Positions 18,280-28,576 of a DNA stretch of 64,000 nucleotides are shown in pieces; position 1 is the stretch's first letter, and each line of letters starts with the position of its first letter. The DNA comes from Colwellia sp. (lineage in GTDB: Bacteria > Pseudomonadota > Gammaproteobacteria > Enterobacterales > Alteromonadaceae), in assembly GCA_029938115.1 (NCBI GenBank), contig JAPYOP010000022.1:1-64000 (forward strand), in the 5' to 3' direction. Below the pieces are notes generated by a model. The model was given only the letters and a program-made list of their open reading frames with translations. It was not told the origin of the DNA and did not search any database. The position numbers and the translations under genes were made by a program.

Positions 18280-21200
18280 TTAACCTTGTTTTAGTTTTAC
18301 TAACTTACTTAACTCGTCAACATTATGCTCTTGAATGATATCTAAATAGTTAAATGGTTGTACTCTAGGAGCATAAAAACCCAACCAATTCACCTTGCTA
18401 TCGTCATTATCCTTGTTGGCAACTTTTAGTGCATGTTCGGTAATAACACTCATTTGATCCCATGATAATGCCATCGGCTGTTCAAGATTAAATGGATAAA
18501 ATGAATAAGCCATGCCTGATTTAATGTTATTACCCAAGGCTTGTTCAAACCGACTAGCTAGGCGAGTCACAAGCTCACGAGCATTATCATCTTTCTCAAA
18601 ACCAATGATAGCAAAGGTATCATCAGCCCATCGAATGACTAAATCATCACTATTTCGGCTATAAAGTAACAAGTCAGTAAGGTTAACTAATTGGCTATTT
18701 GTTACCTGCTCTATATTATTTAGTTTAACCATTACAAAATACAAACGTGGTAATATACTGCGTTGTACGGGCAAAATATTTTGATGAATTTGAGACATAA
18801 GCTGACTAGCTTGTTCGATATAAATATCTAAATAACGACGGCTTTTAACGCCGGTCACTTTATCTACCGTTGCTGCATCTTCTAGCTGTTTATTAGCCTG
18901 TTCAAGTTCAAGGTTTTTTAACTGAAAGTCTTGTGTTTTTTCTTGGACTTGTTGTCTTAAATATTCCTTTTGTTGCTGTTCTACAAGCAGTTTTCTGTTT
19001 AAAAAGCGAGAGTAAGTCAATAACAGCAATGCAATTAAGATGGCATAAAGTAAATAAGCCCACCAAGTATTCCAAGGGGCTGGATTCATATTAATATTCA
19101 GTAAATATGGCTGACTCCAGACATTATCACTATTGCCGGCAATAATTTGTAATTGATAATGTCCTTGAGGCAAGTTGGTATAAGTGGCTCGACGAAGCTT
19201 GCCCGCATCAATCCATTCATCATCGAAACCTAATAAACGATATTTATAAAGCGTGGCGTTAGGATCTGCATAGTTTAAACCTACATATTCAAAAGAAATA
19301 AGTTGATCACTATAATCAAAGGTTATTGAATTTAAAACGGATAAGCTTTGCTTGAAAGTTATTGGCTCGTTAAGTTTGTATATATTAGTAAGCCTGATTT
19401 CTGGTATCGAATGCTCATCAATAATATTTTTAGGGTTTACGCTACTAACCCCTTTCGAGCTACCAAAATATAAGGTGTTATCGTGCCCCTTATATACGGC
19501 GCCGTAGTTATATTCCAAATCAATTAAACCATGTCTTGTATCAAAGTGTTTGAAACTGTCATGTTTAAGTGAATAATATGAAACGCCTCGATTAGAGCTA
19601 AACCAGATATTTCCAAGACTGTCTTGTGTCATGCCATAAACGGTTTGATCTCTCATACCATCTTTAACGTCAAGATGTTTAAAACTGAAGTTGTCCTTTT
19701 GCATGTTTTCGCTGGATAAAAAGTTGATCCCTGCTGATTGTGTACCAATCCACAGGTTATCATGCTTATCTTGAAATACAATCCACGCAAAATCACTACT
19801 TAAGCTGTTTTTACTATTATCATCATGATTTATATGCAAAAACTCTTCTGTTTTTCGATTGAAACGATTAACCCCACCACCATAAGTAGCTAACCATATC
19901 ATCCCTTGATTATCCTCAAGCATTTGCAACACATGGTTAGTGCTTGGACCTTTATTAGAAAGCGACTTGGTCATCTCAAAGCGAGAAAAAGTATCGTCAC
20001 TATTAAGCCGGTTTATACCTTTATGAAATGTAGAAATCCAAATAACCCCTTGAGCATCTTTAATAATATCAGTGATGCTATTAGCAGAAATAGAGTTAGG
20101 TTTTTTTACATCTGTTTGATATTTGGTAAAATTACCATTGGTTAAATTAACTTTAAATAAACCCGAAGCTCGAGTGCCAACCCAAAGTGTATTATGGTCT
20201 ACAAATTGAGAAGTGACCCTTAAATCTTTGAATATATGATTAAACTCAAATGCACTTACGCTATTTTTATCGTTAGATAATTGAAACAAGCCGCCAGAAT
20301 ACGTGCTAAAAATAACACGTTTATCATCTAACTGAGTAAAATCCATAATAAGTCTGTTGGCAATTTCAGGGAAGCGTTGATCATTATATTGACTAAATGT
20401 AGTTAAATTTGGATCCCATAAATTCACCCCTGCAATGGTTCCTATCCACATCATTTTATTTTGGTCTTCGAAAAATGTTAAAACAAAATCATTAGTTAAA
20501 CTGTGCGGATTAGTGACTGAACTATTCACTCGTTTAAATGTTTGTAAAGATTGGTCGTATATCATTAAACCCTTGTCGCTAGCAATCCAGATACGATTCG
20601 TAGCGTCTTGTGAGATAGCTTCTATGGTATTACTGGCAATAGAATTTTTTTCTTTTTCATTATAGATATAATGCTCAAAGGCATGCGTGCTAGGAGAATA
20701 TTTAATCAAGCCATTTTCAACAGTGCCAATCCAAACAAAACCATTTTCATCTTGAAACAGTGCATTAACTAGCTTACCAATAGACTGATTACTTCCTTCT
20801 TTTTTTATCTTAATCTGCTCTATATAATCCCCGTTAAGGTCAAATACTGAAATGCCTCCGCCATTAGTCCCTATCCAGATATTACCATCTGAGGTTTGTA
20901 TCATGGCATGAACGGTATTATGAGATAGACTTTTAGGATTACCCAGTTCTTGTTTGATTTGTTTTACTTGCCACTGCTCCCCCGTGCGAACAATAATATT
21001 TAAACCGTTTTCTGTACCTACCCAGATATTCCCCCTACTGTCCTCAAGCAAAGCATTGACATTATCATCACTTAGCGCAATATTTTTTGTCTTAATATTA
21101 ATCCGTTGAAAATCTTTACTACCTTCGCGGTATAAACTTAAGCCTCCCCCTCTTGTTGCCACCCAAATTTGATTAGTTTTATCAATAAGAATTCGGCTAA

Positions 21201-21453
21201 TAACATCTGAACTTAATGAAGAGGCATCACTGCTATCATGATTAAAACTTAAAAATTGATAACCATCATAGCGATGTAAGCCCTCTTGAGAGCCAAACCA
21301 CATAAAGCCGTCTTTATCTTGGGTAATGGTTCGAACTGACTTATAGGATAAAAGGTTTTCTATTGGGAATTTTTTGAAAGAGTTGAAGTTTTTGGTATAA
21401 GAGGGAAAACAAACAAAAATAGAAAGTAAAAATAATAGGTAATAATATTTCAC
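18280..21453 (-). CDS. Two-component regulator propeller (Reg_prop/YYY) sensor with C-terminal degenerate GGDEF domain
   Basis: Many DxxGxxWIGTxxGL propeller repeats, Y_Y_Y domain (YKYRLLGFDDEWIDAG...TYTNLPQGHYQLQI), TM, coiled coil, then VDKVTGVKSRRYLD...RWADDTFAII in place of GGDEF. Confidence 0.9.
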   Translation of the reverse strand: MKYYYLLFLLSIFVCFPSYTKNFNSFKKFPIENLLSYKSVRTITQDKDGFMWFGSQEGLHRYDGYQFLSFNHDSSDASSLSSDVISRILIDKTNQIWVATRGGGLSLYREGSKDFQRINIKTKNIALSDDNVNALLEDSRGNIWVGTENGLNIIVRTGEQWQVKQIKQELGNPKSLSHNTVHAMIQTSDGNIWIGTNGGGISVFDLNGDYIEQIKIKKEGSNQSIGKLVNALFQDENGFVWIGTVENGLIKYSPSTHAFEHYIYNEKEKNSIASNTIEAISQDATNRIWIASDKGLMIYDQSLQTFKRVNSSVTNPHSLTNDFVLTFFEDQNKMMWIGTIAGVNLWDPNLTTFSQYNDQRFPEIANRLIMDFTQLDDKRVIFSTYSGGLFQLSNDKNSVSAFEFNHIFKDLRVTSQFVDHNTLWVGTRASGLFKVNLTNGNFTKYQTDVKKPNSISANSITDIIKDAQGVIWISTFHKGINRLNSDDTFSRFEMTKSLSNKGPSTNHVLQMLEDNQGMIWLATYGGGVNRFNRKTEEFLHINHDDNSKNSLSSDFAWIVFQDKHDNLWIGTQSAGINFLSSENMQKDNFSFKHLDVKDGMRDQTVYGMTQDSLGNIWFSSNRGVSYYSLKHDSFKHFDTRHGLIDLEYNYGAVYKGHDNTLYFGSSKGVSSVNPKNIIDEHSIPEIRLTNIYKLNEPITFKQSLSVLNSITFDYSDQLISFEYVGLNYADPNATLYKYRLLGFDDEWIDAGKLRRATYTNLPQGHYQLQIIAGNSDNVWSQPYLLNINMNPAPWNTWWAYLLYAILIALLLLTYSRFLNRKLLVEQQQKEYLRQQVQEKTQDFQLKNLELEQANKQLEDAATVDKVTGVKSRRYLDIYIEQASQLMSQIHQNILPVQRSILPRLYFVMVKLNNIEQVTNSQLVNLTDLLLYSRNSDDLVIRWADDTFAIIGFEKDDNARELVTRLASRFEQALGNNIKSGMAYSFYPFNLEQPMALSWDQMSVITEHALKVANKDNDDSKVNWLGFYAPRVQPFNYLDIIQEHNVDELSKLVKLKQG

Positions 21454-21548
21454 GTGTTATTAGCTCAATTAAAAAGAGTCCTTATTCAAATATATAAAAT
21501 ATTGAAAGCGACAGCTATAAAATTTTAAATAAAAATGTAGTTAAATAA

Positions 21549-21575
21549 AAAAGCCACTATGTAAGTAGTGGCTTT
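21549..21575. terminator. Bidirectional-looking terminator hairpin (AAAAGCCACTA...TAGTGGCTTT)
   Basis: Stem with A/T flanks between two minus-strand genes. Confidence 0.6.
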
Positions 21576-21583
21576 AATAATAT

Positions 21584-23320
21584 TTACTGCTGCTCTACCC
21601 AATTGTTAACTTGAATAGTTTCAGATGTACTTATTTCTACACTATTTTTCCAAATAAACAGGTCTGTTCCTAGTGCATTTTTCCAGATAAACAAATCTGT
21701 CTCTAAGGCGTTTTTCCAGATAAATAAATCCGTTTCGAAAGCATTTTTCCAAATAAAAAGGTCAATGTCCATATTGTTTTTCCAAATAAAGAGATCTACC
21801 CCCATATTCTTTTCCCATGGATAACCGTTATCAATAATTGCTTCATCAGCTACATGCCATACGTATTCTTCACCTAAACCATCGATATAGAAATTACCAT
21901 CATCATTTATGTTAGCCGTGCCAGAAAAGTGTTGTTCACCACTGATATCTTGCGCAATATCTAATGCTTGGTTAGCACACCCTGATGCGCTGCTGTTTAT
22001 AGCATCAGCAACATTGACCATACCTGCACCTTGTTGAAAAACACTATAAGCCAAAGCACCGTTATCCGTTCTTGCACTATGAGCGCTGTCTATTAATCGA
22101 CACTTAACGTCATCAGGCGTTAATGATGGATCTTGAGTTAACATTAAAGCAACAACGCCAGAAACTACCCCTGCCGCTTGTGAAGTGCCTGACATTTCAA
22201 AGTAACGTCCGCCATCATGAAATTCTGGGTGCTGCTGAACTATCTGTGAATCAAAAGCCATCAAGCCAGATAAATGCCCTCCAGGAGCTACAATTTCTGG
22301 TTTAACAAACGCTTCAACGGTAGGTCCTGCAGCACTAAATGTAGCCAATTTATCATCATACTTACCATCAGTATAACTATCAGTCATCGCGCCAACAGTA
22401 ATAATATAGGGTACATTTCCTGGCACACCAATGGTCATAGGATCAGGACCATTGTTACCTGCTGAAGCAACGACAACAACACCTTCTTGCCATGCTTTCA
22501 TAACGGCTTGGTTTAATGGATCATCCCAGTAATGTGAACGAACGGGTCCACTAAAGGACATATTTAGCACTCGAAGATTAATTTGTTCCTTAACTTGTAG
22601 TGCCCAATCAATGCCACGGATAACATCTGCGTAGGTCGCCTTACCTTCGGCATCAAATGCTTTAATTCCAACGAGTGACGCGTTTGGCGCAACACCATAA
22701 ACTTTACCGTACACGTCATAGTCTGCATTACCTGCAATACTGGCAACATGTGTACCGTGGCCACTTTCTTCATTACTATAATTGCTGATAGCATTATTTA
22801 TCGCGTCATAAGTTCCCCAGAACTTATCTTGCCCATATAAATCTGTAGCTAGCCCTAAGCCTGTAGATGTTCCTTGTAATTCATCTAGACCCGTATCTAA
22901 AAAGCCAATAGTTACGCCATCACCAAAGTTATAAGCGTTATGAGCTACCGAGGCATCAATGAGTCCATTAACAACTGATTTAGGCTGCCATTTACGTTTA
23001 CCCCAAGCCTTACCGCCTGATAATTCTACTTGGTGGTTTTTGGTAACTTTTACATTAAGAGTTTGCTGTAATTGAGAAAGCTGATCTTGATTTAAATTAG
23101 CAGCGACAGCATTAATAATGGCGAGTTCGTGAGAAGGTGTTACGTTAAGCTCTTTAACTTTTTCTTTTAATAATTGATAATTTTCAGAGCTGATAATATA
23201 AGATTGTGATTCATTATTAACTGTACTGCTTAATGAAATACTGACAAGCCAAACTGATAAACTAACGAAGCCTAACAATGAGAGTGGTTTGATTATTCGT
23301 TTTACTGAGTTGTTCAACAT
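21584..23320 (-). CDS. Secreted S8 family serine peptidase (subtilase) with C-terminal DLFIWKN repeat tail
   Basis: Catalytic motifs TIGFLDTGLDE (Asp), GHGTHVASIAGN (His), SGTSQAAGVVSG (Ser); N-terminal signal-like hydrophobic segment. Confidence 0.93.
   Translation of the reverse strand: MLNNSVKRIIKPLSLLGFVSLSVWLVSISLSSTVNNESQSYIISSENYQLLKEKVKELNVTPSHELAIINAVAANLNQDQLSQLQQTLNVKVTKNHQVELSGGKAWGKRKWQPKSVVNGLIDASVAHNAYNFGDGVTIGFLDTGLDELQGTSTGLGLATDLYGQDKFWGTYDAINNAISNYSNEESGHGTHVASIAGNADYDVYGKVYGVAPNASLVGIKAFDAEGKATYADVIRGIDWALQVKEQINLRVLNMSFSGPVRSHYWDDPLNQAVMKAWQEGVVVVASAGNNGPDPMTIGVPGNVPYIITVGAMTDSYTDGKYDDKLATFSAAGPTVEAFVKPEIVAPGGHLSGLMAFDSQIVQQHPEFHDGGRYFEMSGTSQAAGVVSGVVALMLTQDPSLTPDDVKCRLIDSAHSARTDNGALAYSVFQQGAGMVNVADAINSSASGCANQALDIAQDISGEQHFSGTANINDDGNFYIDGLGEEYVWHVADEAIIDNGYPWEKNMGVDLFIWKNNMDIDLFIWKNAFETDLFIWKNALETDLFIWKNALGTDLFIWKNSVEISTSETIQVNNWVEQQ
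21645..21809 (-). repeat. Five tandem 33-bp units encoding 11-aa DLFIWKN repeats
   Basis: Units begin at 21645, 21678, 21711, 21744, 21777; exact 33-bp period; a partial WEKN unit follows at 21810. Confidence 0.95.
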
Positions 23321-23540
23321 TCTAATTCCCCTTTGCCCAATACATCTTTCAAAATATAGTCATATTTTTTAAAACATCAGGGTGTACTTGTTTACATCTT
23401 GTAAGGTTATTTTTACTTATATTCTAATTGTTAAAAATAAGTTACAAAAACATGTCAATACGCAACATAAACTAAACACACCCCAACCACAATAACTTTT
23501 AACTCTATATTTAAAGCTATAAAATACAGAGTGATTTAAA

Positions 23541-23574
23541 CAAAAATATCCAGCTCAATATATGAGCTGGATAT
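23541..23574 (-). terminator. Rho-independent terminator for the minus-strand subtilase gene
   Basis: ATATCCAGCTCA...TGAGCTGGATAT stem followed by a T run on the minus strand. Confidence 0.7.
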
Positions 23575-23619
23575 CAAGTACTTGAAGGGAACTACATCAA
23601 ATACTTAAGTCCGTTATAA

Positions 23620-25452
23620 TTAAAAGTTTACGGTGACTTCATCTGAACAATTCTCGCTACCTTGGTCACATACTTTATAAGTGTATGAACCGTAAGTTCT
23701 GAAACTGTCGGTGTAAGCACCGTCATTTGAAGTTGTTGTTTTTAATGATCCGTTACGGTAAATATCAACACTTGATGTTGAAGCACCGCTCCAGCTTAAA
23801 TCAACTTTATTCTTACCTTTAGAGCGATAGCCATTAGCATCAACAGTAATATCGCCTGCAGGAGGAGGAGGTGTTACCCCGCCACCACAACCGTTTGCCG
23901 TTAAGTAATCACTCGCGTCTTTAGCTTTTGCAATACCGTTACCAAAGTAATCGTCATGACCTGCAGCACCACTATCTTGCGCTGTCGCTTTAAGTGCGTC
24001 ACGAATTTCAGTACCTGTACAACCGTTATGATTTGACCATACTAATGCAGCAAGACCTGATATAGCAGGAGTAGCCATAGATGTACCACTCATAAAGCCG
24101 TAATCACTTAGACCAATTGAAATGTCTGCAGTAGCAGCAGCTAATAATGCGGCTCTGTTTTCAAACGCTGCGCCAACAGCTGGGATAGATGTTGCGTTAG
24201 TATCGCCTAATGTCGCGTATAACATACCTGCTTCATTGTTGATAATAATGGCACCAACACCACCAGAGTTTTCACAGTTTTGTACTTTGTCATGGAAAGA
24301 AATTACGCCACGGTCAATTACACAGATATTACCGTTAGCACCTGAATTTGTTGATTCAGCGGTACCCATGTAAAAAGTATTTCCTGAAACAGAACCTGAA
24401 TTTTCCATTGAAGATGAATCAAACGCTTGACCATCAGCTGACATTGAAGCGCTAGTTGCCATACCTGCTGGGTAAGTTGACAATGTATCTACGCCACCTG
24501 CAGTAATTTCAACACAAATAGTTTCATCAGTAGTTGTTGTTTGTTTTTTGCCACGACCTGACGTTACTGTACAGCTAGGGTATTGTGAAAAATCAGCAAT
24601 ATTATTATCTGCATCATTTGCACCAACCATCATTACTGATGAATAACCAGCAGGATAAGAACGAACACTATTGCCATCGTTACCCGCAGCAGCTACAACT
24701 AAACCACCTGCTTCAGTAAAAGCTTTAAAAGCATTTTCTTCAGTGCTGTTTGCACCACCACCACCAAGACTCATGCTGATAATGTTAGCGCCTGCGTTTG
24801 AACATTTATTAGCCGCATAGGCTAAATCAGAAGAGTAGCCCCAACCGTCAGCATTAAATACTTTAACAATGTGCATATCAACACCTGGTGCCATACCAAC
24901 AACACCAGCATTGTTATCTGCAGCACCAATAGTACCGGCAACATGTGTGCCGTGAGGCCCACCGTTTTCATCCCAGTTACCTGTGCCTGAGTCATTATCC
25001 CCCGTAATGTTGCCCCAAACGAAATCTTGGTTAGAACGATCTAAACCCGAATCGATGATACAAACTTTCATACCTGCATTGGCATTAAAGTTAACTTGAT
25101 CAGCTTGGGATTGATAAACAGCATAAGGTGTTAACTGTTCATTCATGGCGTTGCCCATGTCATCACTATAAAGAGATAAAGGCATACGACGTTGATCTTC
25201 TTCAATCATTTGAACATGAGGGTTATTCAATAAACCTTTTACATCGCTTAAGCTTTTACCTTGAAACGATGCAGCAAAAAAACCATTGCCGTCAACTTTA
25301 AGCTCTGCGCCTAATTTTTTAGCCAATGCTTTTACAATACCTTTTTTACTTTCGTCTACTTTAATTATATATCTGTCATCAGCTGCTTGAGCTGAAAATG
25401 CGGCGGTAACCGCGATGGCAAGAACTGAGGTTGCAAACTTAGAAATTTTCAT
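23620..25452 (-). CDS. Secreted S8 family serine peptidase with I9 propeptide, PA insert and C-terminal FnIII/Ig-like domain
   Basis: Signal peptide, KVCIIDSGLDRSN, GGPHGTHVAGTIGA, MSGTSMATPAISGLAALVW; C-terminal ANGYRSKGKNKVDLSWSGASTSSVDIYRNG. Confidence 0.95.
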   Translation of the reverse strand: MKISKFATSVLAIAVTAAFSAQAADDRYIIKVDESKKGIVKALAKKLGAELKVDGNGFFAASFQGKSLSDVKGLLNNPHVQMIEEDQRRMPLSLYSDDMGNAMNEQLTPYAVYQSQADQVNFNANAGMKVCIIDSGLDRSNQDFVWGNITGDNDSGTGNWDENGGPHGTHVAGTIGAADNNAGVVGMAPGVDMHIVKVFNADGWGYSSDLAYAANKCSNAGANIISMSLGGGGANSTEENAFKAFTEAGGLVVAAAGNDGNSVRSYPAGYSSVMMVGANDADNNIADFSQYPSCTVTSGRGKKQTTTTDETICVEITAGGVDTLSTYPAGMATSASMSADGQAFDSSSMENSGSVSGNTFYMGTAESTNSGANGNICVIDRGVISFHDKVQNCENSGGVGAIIINNEAGMLYATLGDTNATSIPAVGAAFENRAALLAAATADISIGLSDYGFMSGTSMATPAISGLAALVWSNHNGCTGTEIRDALKATAQDSGAAGHDDYFGNGIAKAKDASDYLTANGCGGGVTPPPPAGDITVDANGYRSKGKNKVDLSWSGASTSSVDIYRNGSLKTTTSNDGAYTDSFRTYGSYTYKVCDQGSENCSDEVTVNF

Positions 25453-25904
25453 ATGTACTCCACTATCTCTTTATATTATGTTTCGTCTTATTATTATTAA
25501 TGACGCTAATTTAGGTTGTGTAGATGAACGTTCCGTTCTCCTTCTTTATGCATTCACTTTAATATACATTTGCTTAAATTGGCTCCTTGCCTCTTGCATA
25601 ATTCGATAGTAACAGTTAGTAAAATCACCCCTAGCAAAATTACGACAGCTTTTCGTACAAAAACGACAAAGTAAAACTACTTTTATTATTTTCAACAACT
25701 TAAGCTAAGCAACAAAAAACAACCCGTCGCTTTTTTATTAAAATCAGTCTGATATTTACTAGTTAAATATTTGATAAAGATTCAATCTGATAAATGTTGA
25801 TTTTCTGTTTAATACACAAACCAACTAATAAAAATAATACGCAGAACATAAGTCAAAATGACTTTTGTAATAAACGTAAACACCTACGACGGAGTTAATG
25901 TCAG

Positions 25905-28283
25905 ATGAAAAATAATAAAAAGCTTGCACTTAGTGCTATAGCTTTATCAGTTTTAGCTGTAACGAGTACTGCTAGTAACGCAGCGCCTAAAGCTAAACTG
26001 AATAAAGCCCAAAAAGTAATCACTGCTACACAATCTTCAACACTAAGTTTTGCCGAGTGGCGCGCTCAACAAAAACTTAACAGGAATGATTACACCGATC
26101 GTTTAATAATCACGTTTAAAGACAAAAACCTCGGTAAAATTGTACCGCCTGGTTTAGCTAAAAAGATCGGCTTAAATTTAAAGCATGTTAAAATTTTGAA
26201 AAATAATAGCCACGTAATCGCTCTTGATAAAATGCATCCAGTGAAAGATGTTGAAAAGTTTATTGAAAAACTACGTAAACATCCTTCAGTAGAATCAATA
26301 GAGCCTGATTTTCAACGCTACTTAATGGCACAAAATCAACCTTGGGGTGTAGCAAAAACTCAATCAGATCAACTAACTGATGCTGATGGCGCTAACATGA
26401 CTGTTTGTATTATCGACTCTGGCTATGAGCGTGCTAACCCCGATTTAAATGCGAACAATGCATCAGGTAGCAATAACTCAGGCACAGGTAACTGGTATCA
26501 AAACGGTGGTTCTCACGGCACACATGTTGCAGGTACTATTGCTGGCGTAAATAACAGCGAAGGTGTTGTTGGTATAATGCCAAACACAAACGTTAATATT
26601 CATATTGTTAAAGTATTCAACGAGAGCGGTTGGGGATATTCTGGCGACTTATCTGACGCAGTTGATACTTGTGTAAATAACGGCGCAAAAGTAGTTAACA
26701 TGAGTTTAGGTGGTGCAGGTTCAAGTACTACTGAAAAAAATGCCCTTCAAGCGGCCGCTGATGCTGGCATACTATTAATTGCCGCTTCAGGTAACGATGG
26801 TAATACAACCCTTTCCTATCCTGCTTCATATGATGCTGTTATGGCTGTTGGAGCTTTAGATAGCAACAACCAACATGCTGAATTTTCTCAATACACTAGT
26901 CAAGTTGAAGTATCTGCGCCAGGCGAAGCTATTTTATCGACCGTTGCGGGGGATGGCCGTTTAGGTTATATCACCGTTGGGGCAACCACATACGGTAATG
27001 ACAGTGTTGTACCACAGACTCATTACGTACAAAGTAGTGGCAACTATGTCGTTAGCAATGTAAATAGTAGTGCTAACGGCGTATTAGCAAGCTGTACTAT
27101 TTCTGGCAGCAGTTATAGCTGTACAAATGTTAATGGTAATATTTGTTTAGCAGAACGTAATGATAATCAAAAAGGTAGTAATTACCCTGAAATCAACCCA
27201 GCTAAAGCTTGTGCTGATGCAGGAGCATCTGCCGTTATTGTTTATAGTGACAGTACTCGTCCAGGGTTACAAAATCCATTCTTAGTCGATGCAAACGCTG
27301 ATGTAACCGTACCAACCGTTTCAGTTAGCCGTGCTTTAGGCCAACAACTAATGGGGCAATTGGGAACTAGCGCTAGCCTAACGGTTAATGGCTCACAAAA
27401 CTATGCCTATTACAACGGTACTTCAATGGCAACGCCGCATGTTACTGGTGTTGCAGCACTAGTGTGGAGTAACAACCCTGACTGTACTGCTGACGATGTG
27501 CGTAATGCATTAAAAGATACCGCTATTGATTTAGATGTAGCCGGTCGCGATGACAAAACAGGTTTTGGCTTAGTACAAGCTAAAGCAGCATCAGACTTGT
27601 TAGCCTCTAGCTGTGGTGGCGGTGTTGGTACAACAACACCTCCAACAACAGGTAATGTGCTTGAAAATACTGTCGCTAAAACTGGTCTTGCTTCAAGCAC
27701 AGAACTTAGCTTTACCATGGAAGTTCCAGCGGGTGCCTCTGACTTGTCTTTTGATATGACCGGCGGTACTGGTGATGCTGATCTTTACGTAAAATTTGGC
27801 TCAGCACCAACAAGCAGTAGCTACGATTGTCGTCCTTATAAGAGCGGTAACGCTGAAAACTGTCCTATATCTAGCGCTCAAGAAGGTACTTACTACGTTA
27901 AAGTAGTTGCTTACTCTACCTTTAGTGGTGTTAGCTTAACGGGCAGTTTTACCGAGCCTAGCACTGGTGGTGGAGCTACTGGCGGCAGCGATTCAGTAAC
28001 AGACATCAGCGTTGCTCGTCGTGCTTGGACCTACTACACAATTGATGTTCCTGCAGGAATGACAACATTAGATTTTGCTATATTCGGCGGTACTGGTGAT
28101 GCTGACATGTATATTAGACGTGGCTCTCAACCAACCTCTTCTACCTATGATTGTCGTCCGTACAAAAGTGGTAATAATGAAACTTGCTCATTTACTAACC
28201 CTACAGCTGATACTTGGCATATAGGTATTTACGGTTACTCTGCAGCAAGTGGTGTTAGCTTAGACGTAACTTATAATCCATAA
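25905..28283 (+). CDS. Secreted S8 family serine peptidase with I9 propeptide, PA insert and two PPC domains
   Basis: Signal peptide; TVCIIDSGYERAN, GGSHGTHVAGTIAG, NGTSMATPHVTGVAALVW; two GGTGDADxYxxxGxxPTSSxYDCRPYKSGN PPC repeats. Confidence 0.96.
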   Translation: MKNNKKLALSAIALSVLAVTSTASNAAPKAKLNKAQKVITATQSSTLSFAEWRAQQKLNRNDYTDRLIITFKDKNLGKIVPPGLAKKIGLNLKHVKILKNNSHVIALDKMHPVKDVEKFIEKLRKHPSVESIEPDFQRYLMAQNQPWGVAKTQSDQLTDADGANMTVCIIDSGYERANPDLNANNASGSNNSGTGNWYQNGGSHGTHVAGTIAGVNNSEGVVGIMPNTNVNIHIVKVFNESGWGYSGDLSDAVDTCVNNGAKVVNMSLGGAGSSTTEKNALQAAADAGILLIAASGNDGNTTLSYPASYDAVMAVGALDSNNQHAEFSQYTSQVEVSAPGEAILSTVAGDGRLGYITVGATTYGNDSVVPQTHYVQSSGNYVVSNVNSSANGVLASCTISGSSYSCTNVNGNICLAERNDNQKGSNYPEINPAKACADAGASAVIVYSDSTRPGLQNPFLVDANADVTVPTVSVSRALGQQLMGQLGTSASLTVNGSQNYAYYNGTSMATPHVTGVAALVWSNNPDCTADDVRNALKDTAIDLDVAGRDDKTGFGLVQAKAASDLLASSCGGGVGTTTPPTTGNVLENTVAKTGLASSTELSFTMEVPAGASDLSFDMTGGTGDADLYVKFGSAPTSSSYDCRPYKSGNAENCPISSAQEGTYYVKVVAYSTFSGVSLTGSFTEPSTGGGATGGSDSVTDISVARRAWTYYTIDVPAGMTTLDFAIFGGTGDADMYIRRGSQPTSSTYDCRPYKSGNNETCSFTNPTADTWHIGIYGYSAASGVSLDVTYNP

Positions 28284-28311
28284 ATAAAACTATTTCTAAC
28301 TAATAAAACTA

Positions 28312-28356
28312 AAACCCCCGATACAAATTTACTTGCATCGGGGGTTCTTTTTTTTA
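28312..28356 (+). terminator. Strong rho-independent terminator (AACCCCCGATxx...ATCGGGGGTT-T8)
   Basis: GC-rich stem followed by an uninterrupted T run just after the subtilase stop. Confidence 0.85.
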
Positions 28357-28576
28357 ATTAGGATAATTAAAGTGCCTGCCACAGCCTGTTACTTTTATTT
28401 TCTTAGATTCCTCAATAGGCATTGAACTAACGGACTTTGCCGTTTATCGCAGTAAAGAAGCTAATCATCTCATTAGAGTGGCATTTACATTTGTAACAAA
28501 TTATAGTGAAAATGTAAGCAAAAATGACATCAATTATTAAATCTATTAACGAAGCAAAATATACAGGGGAGTTGTA

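Noticed and set aside
22564-22794. Minus-strand 76-aa ORF in the track
   Set aside because: Alternative frame on the same strand within the subtilase coding region; composition not protein-like.
25453-25904. Possible riboswitch or ncRNA in the 450-bp divergent subtilase intergenic region
   Set aside because: Only short weak inverted repeats such as TTTTCGTACAAAAACGA; no recognisable structured RNA by eye.
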